A stretch of 35,560 nucleotides of DNA from Pseudobutyrivibrio sp. (GTDB lineage: Bacteria; Bacillota_A; Clostridia; Lachnospirales; Lachnospiraceae), in the NCBI GenBank assembly GCA_024691465.1, contig JAILNO010000249.1, positions 1 to 35,560 of the forward strand, in the 5' to 3' direction. The position numbers and the translations under genes are program-made. Below are positions 17,120 to 25,571 of the stretch, one piece after another. Numbering within the stretch: the stretch's first letter is position 1; the number at the start of each line of letters is the position of its first letter. The notes under the pieces are model-generated. The model did no database searches, was not told the origin of the DNA, and saw nothing but the letters and a program-made list of their open reading frames with translations.

Positions 17120-17653
17120 TTAAAATGGTAGCATAATGAGGTTCAAAACGCCACATAAAATACCATAGCAAATACCTGCAACTATGGTAGCTATAGCAGC
17201 ACCAGCAACCACATCCTTAATAAAGTGAACACCGCCAACAACTCTAATTACGGCAAGAATCACCCCCATGATTAAGACAATTATACCCAATAAGAGGGAA
17301 GTCTGTAACAATGTGTAAGCAACTATGAAAATAGAAAACACATGACGGCTAGGAAAACTCTTTCCTACAGTATCCTTCTTAATAGCTGGTTCAAAATCAT
17401 AGACTTCATATGGACGTGGAGAACTAACCATCTTTCGAAAAAGACTAACAAGAATAAAAGATACCCCTGGAATCAATATACTCCTATATAAAAGAGTATG
17501 AGAATCACCAGTGTATAGAAACATAGCATACAACAAGTATATGCTATAAAATAAAATCGTGATATAAGTAATGGCCTTGTCAAGGATGTTGAGAACCTTA
17601 ACAAGACCATGATTATTATTGATATTATCTGAAATTGCTTTGTAAGCTATCAT
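17120..17653 (-). CDS. PAP2-family membrane phosphatase
   Basis: A 177-residue integral membrane protein of the phosphatidic acid phosphatase type 2 superfamily. All three active-site motifs are present: K74...R80-P81 (KMVSSPRP), P101-S-R-H104 (PSRH), and R137...H143...D147 (RVVGGVHFIKD). About five hydrophobic helices surround them, and the catalytic face should look outward. Likely substrates are lipid phosphates such as undecaprenyl diphosphate, phosphatidic acid or phosphatidylglycerophosphate; sequence does not decide. The start codon lies three bases after the carD stop, so the two genes are probably co-transcribed. Confidence 0.85.
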   Translation of the reverse strand: MIAYKAISDNINNNHGLVKVLNILDKAITYITILFYSIYLLYAMFLYTGDSHTLLYRSILIPGVSFILVSLFRKMVSSPRPYEVYDFEPAIKKDTVGKSFPSRHVFSIFIVAYTLLQTSLLLGIIVLIMGVILAVIRVVGGVHFIKDVVAGAAIATIVAGICYGILCGVLNLIMLPF

Positions 17654-17656
17654 AAA

Positions 17657-18190
17657 TTATGCACCTAATAAAAGTGTATCTCCTACCTGAGACTTAACAG
17701 CTTCCTCAAATAAATGCTGTGCATATGGGATATCCTTATGCATTGCAAAAGCCATCTCCTCATAGAGCTTACGGCCTGCTACGCTGAGAGTCTTCTCATC
17801 AAGAGCCATTACCTTCTTACCAGCTGCAATGCGCTGCCACTTCCTAATAAGAACTGTCTTAACTACTCTGGCCATAGATTCTGGAGTGAACTCAGACATA
17901 ACTTCCTTAAACTTCTCCTGAAGTGCTCTGTCATTATTTTCTTCGATACACTCTAACTTATCAATATTGTCAAGGATTGTAGTAAAAGCCTCAAGCTTAG
18001 CTACTGGACGTAACCTAACTGTTGAGCCAACTATTGGAGTAAATACCTTAGCACCTGCCTTAAATACAGGAGACATGCAGTAGTAAGTCTTGCGAGAACC
18101 TTTGCCCATAAGCTCCATGTCATCAATATCTTCGATCTGACAAACACCACTACCCTCATGAACTAAATAATCGCCTACTTGATAATCCAT
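17657..18190 (-). CDS. CarD-family transcriptional regulator
   Basis: A 177-residue protein of the CarD/CdnL-TRCF family. Residues 1 to about 60 are the RNA-polymerase beta-subunit interaction domain (YQVGDYLVHEGSGVCQIEDI... GSTVRLRPV). The rest is a helical domain (KFKEVMSEFTPESMARVVKTVL, RKWQRIAAGKKVMALDEKTL) that in characterised relatives contacts promoter DNA near the -10 region. Such proteins stabilise or modulate open complexes; the regulon is unknown. AAGGA is nine bases upstream of the ATG. The promoter is probably the extended -10 at 18261-18269, which leaves a leader with a possible 12-codon ORF. Confidence 0.88.
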   Translation of the reverse strand: MDYQVGDYLVHEGSGVCQIEDIDDMELMGKGSRKTYYCMSPVFKAGAKVFTPIVGSTVRLRPVAKLEAFTTILDNIDKLECIEENNDRALQEKFKEVMSEFTPESMARVVKTVLIRKWQRIAAGKKVMALDEKTLSVAGRKLYEEMAFAMHKDIPYAQHLFEEAVKSQVGDTLLLGA

Positions 18191-18260
18191 TTTTCACCAT
18201 CCTTCTAAAACAACACAACCGGTACCCTCCATAACTCTATTCCCCAGCGTTTATAAGGAT

Positions 18261-18269
18261 ATTATAGCA
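18261..18269 (-). promoter_or_regulatory. Extended -10 promoter of carD
   Basis: Minus-strand TGCTATAAT is a perfect extended -10 element about 70 bp before the carD start. The -35 (GTCTTG at 17-base spacing) is poor, which extended -10 promoters tolerate. No other good promoter is visible between rnpB and carD. Confidence 0.55.
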
Positions 18270-18391
18270 CTAAAATGGACCTTCAAGACACAAAAAATTC
18301 ACATTCGTTAATAATTCCCACGTAAACTGGGAATCCAAACTACTTTTTTGTCAAAAATAACCTATATTCAGACAAATTATAAATAAAAACA

Positions 18392-18733
18392 AAAGGGTTA
18401 GACTGTGAGCCGGGTTATGTCTTTTAAAGTAGTCATCTATCTAGAACCACTGTCGCCAATGGTCTCAAGCGTTCAACCTAGTGCTGGCGGGCCGCGTACG
18501 CACTAATTAGAACTTGCTTCGAATGGGGTTTACATGGCTCCTATTGTTACCAATAGGACGGTGGTCTCTTACACCGCCTTTCCACCCTTACTCACTATGT
18601 GAGCGGTATATCTCTGTTGCACTATCCTTGGAGTTACCTCCACCAGCCGTTAACTGGCATCCTCGCCCTGTGAAGCCCGGACTTTCCTCTCCTATACCAT
18701 TACAATATAGCAGCGACTACTCATCTAGCCCTA
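18392..18733 (-). ncRNA. rnpB: RNase P RNA (bacterial class)
   Basis: About 342 nt of catalytic RNase P RNA, which trims tRNA 5' leaders with the protein RnpA (not in this window). On the minus strand the conserved GAGGAAAGTCCGGGCT (CR-I, P3/P4) lies near the 5' end. AGTGCAACAGAGA and GGTAAACCCC-type core elements follow (here CATGTAAACCCC), and the 3' core reads CATAACCCGGCTCACAG. P4 pairs GAAAGTCCGGG with the AACCCGGC region. A terminal P1 forms between GGGCTAGA (5') and TCTAACCC (3') with one mismatch, which fixes the ends to within a few bases. The 3' end runs into TTTTGTTTTTATTT. It is flanked by carD and the nucleoside kinase gene. Confidence 0.95.
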
Positions 18734-18759
18734 TTATTAAATTTACAATTAACTAAACA

Positions 18760-18788
18760 AGAATACCCTTTATTTAACATATCGTCAA
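18760..18788 (-). promoter_or_regulatory. Promoter of rnpB
   Basis: Minus-strand TTGACG (18783-18788) and TATTCT (18760-18765) are separated by 17 bases. The predicted start would be about 20 nt before the mature 5' end, implying a short precursor leader. Confidence 0.7.
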
Positions 18789-18807
18789 GGGATATACTTG
18801 CAACCCA

Positions 18808-18835
18808 TTGCTGAACTCTAATTAGATATCAGCAA
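18808..18835 (-). terminator. Hairpin after the nucleoside kinase gene
   Basis: TTGCTGA...TCAGCAA closes a nested TCTAATTAGA stem immediately after the kinase stop codon at 18840. It has no T run, so it may be a weak terminator or an mRNA 3' end protector between this operon and the rnpB promoter. Confidence 0.4.
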
Positions 18836-18839
18836 AGGC

Positions 18840-20504
18840 TTATAATATACAGCTTCCACCTATAAACTCTCGCACTAGAGAGTTGTTAGGAATTACATCT
18901 GGAGCCATTGGTAAGAAATAATCTAATAACTTGATTAATCTCTTGGCCTCTGGATACATAGGATGGTCTGGATCAATTGCATATAACTGTGGGTCAACGT
19001 ACAGTTTAAGCACTGCCATCTCATAAATTAAAGCTGTATTAAATAAATAATCTGCTTGTTCCTGGAATGGGAAGATGTATTTCTCCTCTCCTCTTCGAAC
19101 AGAATCCCACATTGCTATGGTCTCAGCTGCAGATGTGCCTCTAGTCCTAGAGTCTCTAACGATTCTTCTGATCAATCTTCCATCTGTAGTAGACAGAGGG
19201 TTGTGCTCATCGATAGAAAGCTGAGTAAGTGCAGAGAGATAAATCTTATACTTGCTCTCTGCTGGAAGTGATGAGCTCATGCGCTCATTCAATCCATGTA
19301 TGCCCTCGATTACAAGAATATCATTCTGCCCTAATTGCATATAATGATCATTGTACTCGCGCTTACCAATTTTGAAATTAAAATTAGGAAGAAGAACTCT
19401 CTCGCCATTAAGAAGCTTAACCATACACTCATTGAAATAAGGAATATCTAAGCCTTCGATTGTCTCGAAATCCTTCTCTCCATACTCATCGACTGGCATC
19501 TGATCTCTGTTTAAATAGAAATCATCAAGTGGTAGTGGATGAGGTACACAGCCTAATGCTCTAAGCTGGGCAGAAAGCTTGTGTGAAAATGTGGTCTTAC
19601 CAGAGGATGAAGGACCAGCCATCATAACGAACTTAATATCTTTATTAGCTGCAATTGTGCGAGCTAAGTCACCAATATTACGTTCCATAATAGCTTCCTG
19701 TGAAAGGACGATATCCTTAATCTTACCAGAAGCAATAGCTTCATTAAGGGCTCCTACAGTAGGAACCTCCATGGTACGACCGAATTCAGAAGATGCTTGC
19801 TGAACAGTAAAAAGCTTCATAGGCTTAGTAAAATCAGCGACCTCCCTAGTGTCCCCTGTAAGCTTGTTGCCATTAGGGAACATAAGCATAAATCCATTCT
19901 CGAACTTAAGCAAATCAAAATATCTAAGATACTTGGTAGAAGGTACCATATATCCATAGAAATAATCTATACATCCGTCTAAATCATATACATTAATATT
20001 AGAACTGGTTCGATACTTAAGAAGCTGTTCCTTATCCTTCATATTGAAACTATGGAACATCTCCTTAGCCTGGCTGGTCTTAATAGAATACTTCTTAAGA
20101 GGAATATCCTGCTCGACTAAATCAAGCATAACTTCCTTAAACTCTTGAAGCTTCTCATCAGTAATCTCTCCCACGCCATCAATTGTGCAGAAATCTCCCT
20201 GACCAAGAGAATGCTCTACCCTAAGGTTAGGATTAGCAGGTAATGGGTATACATCCATAAGTGCTCTCTGAAGTAAGAATACCACACTACGCCTGTAGGC
20301 CCTACGGCCATCCTTGTCGGCTGTAGTAAGGAATTCAAGCTCAGCTACCCCGGATACTTGCTTGTGCAGCTCAGTCAGACTTCCCTTATACTTCGCAAGT
20401 ACGATATCATCTCGATATTCCTCCTTGTGAAGCTCAGCGATTGTCACTAATCGTGTGCCATCCTCATAAGTCTCTTCTTTTCCGTTAATAATTACTTTAG
20501 CCAT
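18840..20504 (-). CDS. TGS-domain nucleoside (uridine-type) kinase
   Basis: A 554-residue cytoplasmic protein. The N-terminus (about residues 1-65) resembles a TGS domain (VIINGKEETYEDGTRLVTIA). The middle (about 65-280) matches the threonyl-tRNA-synthetase-like second domain seen in this family, with HSLGQGDFCTI and KYSIKTSQAKEMFHSFNMKDKE. The C-terminal half is a uridine-kinase-like P-loop domain with GPSSSGKTT at residues 297-305 and PLDDFYLNRDQMP just after it. Relatives phosphorylate nucleosides; the specificity is not evident. The start is the ATG at 20502-20504 (MAKVIING) with GGAGG upstream, and it overlaps the end of trmK by eight bases. It is the last gene of the dgt-dnaG-rpoD-trmK run. 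Confidence 0.82.
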   Translation of the reverse strand: MAKVIINGKEETYEDGTRLVTIAELHKEEYRDDIVLAKYKGSLTELHKQVSGVAELEFLTTADKDGRRAYRRSVVFLLQRALMDVYPLPANPNLRVEHSLGQGDFCTIDGVGEITDEKLQEFKEVMLDLVEQDIPLKKYSIKTSQAKEMFHSFNMKDKEQLLKYRTSSNINVYDLDGCIDYFYGYMVPSTKYLRYFDLLKFENGFMLMFPNGNKLTGDTREVADFTKPMKLFTVQQASSEFGRTMEVPTVGALNEAIASGKIKDIVLSQEAIMERNIGDLARTIAANKDIKFVMMAGPSSSGKTTFSHKLSAQLRALGCVPHPLPLDDFYLNRDQMPVDEYGEKDFETIEGLDIPYFNECMVKLLNGERVLLPNFNFKIGKREYNDHYMQLGQNDILVIEGIHGLNERMSSSLPAESKYKIYLSALTQLSIDEHNPLSTTDGRLIRRIVRDSRTRGTSAAETIAMWDSVRRGEEKYIFPFQEQADYLFNTALIYEMAVLKLYVDPQLYAIDPDHPMYPEAKRLIKLLDYFLPMAPDVIPNNSLVREFIGGSCIL

Positions 20505-21222
20505 GACTCTCCTCCATTTCAAGCTCCACCTGCTTAATCAACTCCAGTTCCTCAAGCAGCTCAGCTTTACGTTTAGTAATAGGGACGGATAAATCTGCTT
20601 CATCCATTGCATTAAGTTTACGAAGAATGGATGAGTATTCGTTTTTATTTTTCTCTAGTAGAGAAGAAAGAAGATCTGGTGCTTTCTTAATAATGATTGG
20701 ACCATATGCCATCTCATACTCCCGATACTGGCAAACAGTCTCATCCGAAAAAGCAACCTTCATAATTGGATAAATCTTGCCCTCTTCTGTACATAACATC
20801 TCATCGATGAAATAGAAATGGTTATGTACAAGAAACTCTCTGAGTAATCTATACTCTGACTGTGGCTCTAGTATAAGTACCTTAGCCCTCTTGGCAACAT
20901 CCAATCTAGCGTCTAATATCCTGCGAATTAATGCGCCCCCCATACCACAAATACATATGACATCAGCCTCATCCGCATCTAGCTTAGCTAAGCCATCAGA
21001 TAGTCTAAAAGAAACTCTATCTAATAAGCCCATAGAAGCTACATTGGCTCTAGCTGATTCTAGAGGGCCCTTATTAACATCCATCGCTATAGCCTGGCCA
21101 GCTACGCCATTGGCTACCAGAGAAATAGATAGGTAACCATGATCACAACCAACATCTGCAAGGGTGTTACACTCAGGGACCATATCATATATTATTTGTA
21201 ATCTTGGGGATAATTTTATCAT
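20497..21222 (-). CDS. trmK: tRNA (adenine(22)-N1)-methyltransferase
   Basis: A 241-residue SAM-dependent methyltransferase that makes m1A22 in the D-loop of tRNA. SAM motif I is LADVGCDHGYLSI (about residues 17-29), followed by AIAMDVNKGPLESA with the acidic residue that holds the ribose and by ICICGMGGALIRRIL (about 89-103), the family's catalytic region. A C-terminal coiled-coil segment (LLEKNKNEY... ELEMEE) is normal for TrmK. The gene lies 22 bp after rpoD, the conserved clostridial/bacillar position. Confidence 0.92.
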   Translation of the reverse strand: MIKLSPRLQIIYDMVPECNTLADVGCDHGYLSISLVANGVAGQAIAMDVNKGPLESARANVASMGLLDRVSFRLSDGLAKLDADEADVICICGMGGALIRRILDARLDVAKRAKVLILEPQSEYRLLREFLVHNHFYFIDEMLCTEEGKIYPIMKVAFSDETVCQYREYEMAYGPIIIKKAPDLLSSLLEKNKNEYSSILRKLNAMDEADLSVPITKRKAELLEELELIKQVELEMEESHG

Positions 21223-21244
21223 TTATTTATGTTCATTCTTTGTA

Positions 21245-22639
21245 TTATTGGTCTAAGTAATCCTTTAACTTCCTGCTGCGGCTAGGGTGACGAAGCTTCC
21301 TAAGAGCCTTAGCTTCGATCTGTCTAATACGCTCACGAGTAACGTTGAATTCCTTACCAACCTCCTCGAGTGTACGAGCCTTACCATCCTCTAGACCGAA
21401 TCTTAAGATAAGTACTCTCTGCTCACGCTCAGTAAGTGTATCAAGCACCTCATGGAGCTGTTCCTTTAAAAGGGTAAATGTAGCAGCTTCAGCTGGAACT
21501 GGTACGTTCTCATCAGGTAGGAAGTCTCCTAAATGGCTATCTTCCTCCTCACCAATAGGTGTCTCAAGAGAAACTGGCTCCTGAGAAATCTTAAGAATCT
21601 CATGTACCCTGTCAACTGTAATACCCATAGCAGCTGCAATCTCTTCTGGAGTAGGTTCGCGGCCATATTCCTGTAGTAACTGTCTAGAAACTCTAATGAG
21701 CTTGTTGATAGTCTCAACCATATGTACTGGGATACGGATTGTACGGGCCTGATCTGCGATAGCACGTGTAATAGCCTGACGAATCCACCATGTAGCATAA
21801 GTAGAGAACTTATATCCCTTGTGATAATCGAACTTCTCAACAGCCTTCATAAGACCCAGGTTACCTTCCTGAATCAGATCAAGGAAAAGCATACCTCTTC
21901 CAACATATCTCTTAGCAATTGATACAACCAGTCTAAGGTTAGCCTCTGCAAGCTTATTCTTAGCTTCCTGATCTCCATCCTCCATGCGCTGAGCAAGCTC
22001 AACTTCTTCCTCTGCAGAAAGAAGTGGTACCTTACCAATCTCCTTAAGGTACATACGCACTGGATCCTCAATACTAACTGAATCTGGTACAGACATATCA
22101 ATGTCTTCTACATCCTCATCGTCAGATGCAAGTAATAGTGCATCTGATGGGCCAGATGAGAAATTGACGTCGATACCTTTCTTATCAAGGTATGTAAGGA
22201 TGCGCTCCATCTGCTTAGCATCAATCTTGTAGTCCTTAAGGAATTCAGAAATCTCGTAATCCTCGATGATAGACTTCTGTGACTTAGCAATCTTAACAAG
22301 CTCTGCTACCTTAGAGTCAAGCTCATCGCTGCCAAATGAATCTGCGTCATCGTCATCATCGTCATCATCATCGTCGTCTGAACCTGTCTTAGCACCAACT
22401 GAAGCTAGGAACTCATCTACATCTTCATCATCTTTTGCCTCATCGATGTTGTCGAAATCATGCTCGTTGAACTCAAGATCCTCAGCTGAAATCTCCTCAA
22501 GATCAGCGAAATTGACGTCTTTATCGTCGCTTTCTGCCTCATCTGTATCATCTGTATCCTCTGCCTCTGCAAGGAGGGCATCAGCAGCAGCTTCTAAATC
22601 TTCGTTTTCTATTAACTCTTCAACTTTCTTCTTTGCCAT
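21245..22639 (-). CDS. rpoD: Primary RNA polymerase sigma factor
   Basis: A 464-residue housekeeping sigma factor (sigma-A/sigma-70). Region 1.1-like sequence lies near residues 107-155. Region 2 (about 235-305) contains [25 protein letters not shown] spread over the core-binding helix and the -10-recognising [15 protein letters not shown]. Region 3 follows, and region 4 (about 400-460) carries the [20 protein letters not shown] helix-turn-helix that reads -35. The first ~105 residues form an unusual acidic extension with a run of 11 Asp at residues 88-98, making the protein clearly longer than the ~370-aa Bacillus homologue. The gene is 12 bp downstream of dnaG. Confidence 0.97.
   Translation of the reverse strand: MAKKKVEELIENEDLEAAADALLAEAEDTDDTDEAESDDKDVNFADLEEISAEDLEFNEHDFDNIDEAKDDEDVDEFLASVGAKTGSDDDDDDDDDDDADSFGSDELDSKVAELVKIAKSQKSIIEDYEISEFLKDYKIDAKQMERILTYLDKKGIDVNFSSGPSDALLLASDDEDVEDIDMSVPDSVSIEDPVRMYLKEIGKVPLLSAEEEVELAQRMEDGDQEAKNKLAEANLRLVVSIAKRYVGRGMLFLDLIQEGNLGLMKAVEKFDYHKGYKFSTYATWWIRQAITRAIADQARTIRIPVHMVETINKLIRVSRQLLQEYGREPTPEEIAAAMGITVDRVHEILKISQEPVSLETPIGEEEDSHLGDFLPDENVPVPAEAATFTLLKEQLHEVLDTLTEREQRVLILRFGLEDGKARTLEEVGKEFNVTRERIRQIEAKALRKLRHPSRSRKLKDYLDQ
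22346..22378 (-). repeat. GAT/GAC trinucleotide repeat encoding 11 Asp in rpoD
   Basis: Eleven consecutive GAY codons encode Asp88-Asp98 of the sigma factor. The mix of GAT and GAC interrupts perfect slippage, but the tract is still a candidate for length variation in steps of one residue. Confidence 0.85.
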
Positions 22640-22651
22640 TTTGTTTCCTTT

Positions 22652-24421
22652 CTATAGTGAAATCTCTAAACGCTCAAGGCATTGTAGTTTTCTTTTACCA
22701 TCCACAAGGCTCTTTAAATCGGCTCCATTCTTCTGGGCCAGCTCAAGGGAATGCTTCTTTATTCTAATCAAGGTCTCCTTAAGGGCCTTGCTTAGATCAG
22801 TATTGTCTGTAAGCTCTCCGACTGTGGTATTGAATAATGCAGCCACCGTCTTGCGCTCATCCTCTTCCATAAATAAATCAACTATACGAGCTGTATCTAC
22901 AGATTGCTTATCATTAAGGGCTGTAAATACTTCCATCGCCACTCTCTTATATACACCCTCCTCGAAATCATCAGGGCTGACATACTCGGTTATCTTGGAG
23001 AAAATGGAAGGTTCCTCCACCAGCCAAGTAAGGAGTAGGCGCTGCGACATCTTCATGCCGTCATCCTTAGCTCTATTGTTAGGCTTCTTATCTGGGTCAC
23101 GATTAGGCTGCGACTTAGATGTGATACCAGCCTGTCCCAGCTCGATTATATACTTACCAAGAGCATCTCTAGGTATATTGAATCTAGCTGCAACTGATTC
23201 TGTATAATTCTCTCTCTCAAGCTGAGTAGAGAATTCTGTAACAATCCTGCGAGCCACCTCCTTCTGGAAGTCTGACTTCTTCTCAGGATCAGTCATATCA
23301 TAATTCTTCTCAAGCATCCTAATCTGGTACATGAAGCTATTCTCCGCATTCTGGATACGCTTCTCGTACTCTTCGGCACCTAGTGCCTTAATGAATTCAT
23401 CAGGATCCTTGTAAGGACTCATGTTAATAATCTTGCATGATATACCAGCATTCTTAAGAATAGGTATAGCTCTGAGAGCTGCCTTCTGGCCTGCTCCATC
23501 AGAATCATAACTAAGATATACGTCCTTCACGTAACGCTTAAGCATGCCTGCATGCCCCTCTGTAAGGGCCGTACCAAGGGATGCCACCGCATTATCAAAT
23601 CCAGCCTGATGTAAGGATATTACATCCATGTAGCCCTCACATAGTATGAACTGCTCTCTCCTAGTCTTCCTGGCGAAATACAATCCAAACAATGTCCTGG
23701 ACTTATTGAATATCTCAGTCTCAGGTGAATTAAGATACTTAGGCTCTCCGTCTCCCATTACTCGGCCTCCAAAGGCAACCACCTTACCATTGGCATCGAA
23801 TATAGGAAACATAGCTCTATTCCAGAACTTATCATGGCCCCCTCGCTTCTCATCGATTGTGATGAGACCGCAATCCTTAAGTATGTCATCCTCATAACCC
23901 TTACCTCGCAGGTATTTATATAAGGAATCTGAATACTTGGTAGTACAGCCTAATCCAAACTTGTGAAGAGTATCTGCTGTAAGCTCTCTCTTGGTAAAAT
24001 AGGCCATAGCCTGCTCACCTTCTGATGAGCGAAGTATCTTATAGTAATATGCTGCAGCTTCTTTATTAATCTCAAATAATCTGCTGCGCCTATCAGCTCT
24101 CTGCTTCTCCTGGTACGTAAGCTCTCGTTTAGGTAATTCCACGCCACACTTAGGCGCCAGCTCCTCTATAGCTTCCTTGAAGGTCATATTCTCATATGCC
24201 ATTAGAAAGCTAAAGACATTACCTCCAGCTCCACAACCGAAGCAATAATACATCTGCTTCTGGGGACTAACAGAGAACGAGCCTGTCTTCTCATTATGAA
24301 AGGGACATAGTCCAAAGTACTGGCTGCCCTTTTTTTGTAGGTTAACGTATTGAGAAATTACATCTACAATATCTGTCCTAGAACGGACTTCCTCAATGAT
24401 CTCGTCAGAATAATAAGGCAT
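22652..24421 (-). CDS. dnaG: DNA primase
   Basis: A 589-residue bacterial primase that makes RNA primers at the replication fork. The N-terminal CHC2 zinc-binding domain has C39, H42, C60 and C63 (LCPFHNEKTGSF ... YYCFGCG). The catalytic TOPRIM domain shows ILCEGYMDVISLHQAG and LSYDSDGAGQKAA, with the metal-binding Glu and Asp-X-Asp. The C-terminal ~140 residues are the helicase-binding domain. The frame is open 20 codons further upstream, but MPYYSDEIIEEVR is the normal family start and AGGGAG is correctly placed before this ATG. It lies 16 bp after dgt and 12 bp before rpoD. Confidence 0.97.
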   Translation of the reverse strand: MPYYSDEIIEEVRSRTDIVDVISQYVNLQKKGSQYFGLCPFHNEKTGSFSVSPQKQMYYCFGCGAGGNVFSFLMAYENMTFKEAIEELAPKCGVELPKRELTYQEKQRADRRSRLFEINKEAAAYYYKILRSSEGEQAMAYFTKRELTADTLHKFGLGCTTKYSDSLYKYLRGKGYEDDILKDCGLITIDEKRGGHDKFWNRAMFPIFDANGKVVAFGGRVMGDGEPKYLNSPETEIFNKSRTLFGLYFARKTRREQFILCEGYMDVISLHQAGFDNAVASLGTALTEGHAGMLKRYVKDVYLSYDSDGAGQKAALRAIPILKNAGISCKIINMSPYKDPDEFIKALGAEEYEKRIQNAENSFMYQIRMLEKNYDMTDPEKKSDFQKEVARRIVTEFSTQLERENYTESVAARFNIPRDALGKYIIELGQAGITSKSQPNRDPDKKPNNRAKDDGMKMSQRLLLTWLVEEPSIFSKITEYVSPDDFEEGVYKRVAMEVFTALNDKQSVDTARIVDLFMEEDERKTVAALFNTTVGELTDNTDLSKALKETLIRIKKHSLELAQKNGADLKSLVDGKRKLQCLERLEISL

Positions 24422-24437
24422 TAATTCTCCCTTTAAA

Positions 24438-25454
24438 TTAAAATCCATCCACAACCCATGCCTTAGGCATGAAATATTCATTAAACTTAGTAATGCAATA
24501 TTGATCGGTCATTCCGGATATATAATCACATATAATTCTTTCTTGAGTCTCGCCCTCGCCCTCCATAGCTCTGTAGCGCTCAGGGAGCTCTTCGAAATTA
24601 GCTGTGTAATATTCATATAACTCACGAATCATTCGCTTCGCCTTCACTTCCTCTGTCTTGGCAACAGAATCCTTATATACATTGGCGAACATGAACTTGC
24701 GAAGGTCCGACATAGCCTGTTCGATCTCAGGAGACATCTTAATAACAGGACTATCTGTACTTGAAATAATAACATCGTGAATAAGTGTGTCTAGTCTAAC
24801 TGCTGAAGTCATACCAAGAGTCTTCCTAATCTCCATAGGAATACTCTCCTCTGTAAGAATCTGTGCTCGAATAGCATCATCTATATCACTGTTGACATAG
24901 GCAATCTTGTCGGAAAGTCTAACTATCTGCCCCTCTGGTGTAGCTGGATGTCCACTGGTCTGATGGTTCCTAATACCATCCCTAACCTCCCATGTAAGGT
25001 TAAGTCCCTGACCACCCTTCTCAAGCTTCTCTACAATCCTGACACTTTGATCAGAATGCACAAAGCCAGTAGAGCACATGGCATTAAGCTGTGCCTCTCC
25101 CGCATGACCAAAAGGCGTGTGGCCCAAGTCATGTCCAAGTGCTATAGCCTCAACCAAGTCCTCATTAAGACGTAATGCTTTGGCAATAGTCCTTGCATTC
25201 TGTGAAACTTCAAGAGTATGGGACAATCGTGTCCTATAGTGATCACCCTGAGGAGTAAGAAAAACCTGTGTCTTATTCTTCAAACGGCGAAATGCCTTAC
25301 TATGAAGAATCCTATCTCTGTCTCTCTGAAACAGAGGTCTTATATCACATTGTGGTTCGTCCTTTTCACGACCACGAGAATTCTCATTGAGTGTGGCATA
25401 GGGACTAAGTGTCTCCCTCTCCATCTGCTCAATCATCTCTCTAATTGTGCCCAT
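24438..25454 (-). CDS. dgt: dGTPase-like HD-domain triphosphohydrolase
   Basis: A 338-residue HD-superfamily protein of the deoxyguanosinetriphosphate triphosphohydrolase-like group, expected to hydrolyse dNTPs to deoxynucleosides and triphosphate. The metal-binding set is visible: H in RLSHTLEVSQNA, the HD pair in IALGHDLGHTPFGHAGE and a later Asp in SDKIAYVNSDIDDAIR. The N-terminus LSPYATLNENSRGR is typical of the group. The ATG at 25452-25454 with GGGAGG upstream is preferred over an ATG seven codons earlier that lacks such spacing. It is the first gene of the macromolecular-synthesis block, directly upstream of dnaG. Confidence 0.9.
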   Translation of the reverse strand: MGTIREMIEQMERETLSPYATLNENSRGREKDEPQCDIRPLFQRDRDRILHSKAFRRLKNKTQVFLTPQGDHYRTRLSHTLEVSQNARTIAKALRLNEDLVEAIALGHDLGHTPFGHAGEAQLNAMCSTGFVHSDQSVRIVEKLEKGGQGLNLTWEVRDGIRNHQTSGHPATPEGQIVRLSDKIAYVNSDIDDAIRAQILTEESIPMEIRKTLGMTSAVRLDTLIHDVIISSTDSPVIKMSPEIEQAMSDLRKFMFANVYKDSVAKTEEVKAKRMIRELYEYYTANFEELPERYRAMEGEGETQERIICDYISGMTDQYCITKFNEYFMPKAWVVDGF

Positions 25455-25534
25455 TATAGCCTCCCTTTTGTGCATTAAACGACACTCCTATAAAACATAT
25501 TACACTAAAAAAAAGGTTATCCTTTTTTTATTTT

Positions 25535-25563
25535 AAAAAAACCCAAGCAATTTTGCTTGGGTT
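25535..25563 (-). terminator. Rho-independent terminator of the chemoreceptor gene
   Basis: Minus-strand stem ACCCAAGCAA/TTGCTTGGGT (10 bp, 2-nt loop) followed by a T-rich tail, starting ten bases after the chemoreceptor stop codon. A second, smaller A8GG-TTAT-CCT7 hairpin lies just beyond it at about 25505-25530. Confidence 0.88.
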
Positions 25564-25571
25564 TAATAATA

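Noticed and set aside
17055..17171. 39-codon upstream extension of the small membrane protein
   Set aside because: It would overlap the PAP2 gene and has no RBS, while the internal ATG has GGGAG and a typical Lys-rich membrane-protein start.
22266..23207. 313-codon open frame on the plus strand, very rich in Ser
   Set aside because: It lies antisense to rpoD and dnaG. The Ser runs are the complement of Asp/Glu codons in the acidic sigma factor, and no RBS or promoter is present.
24422..24481. 20-codon N-terminal extension of DnaG
   Set aside because: MPYYSDEIIEEVR is the normal primase start and has AGGGAG at proper spacing; the extension does not resemble the family.
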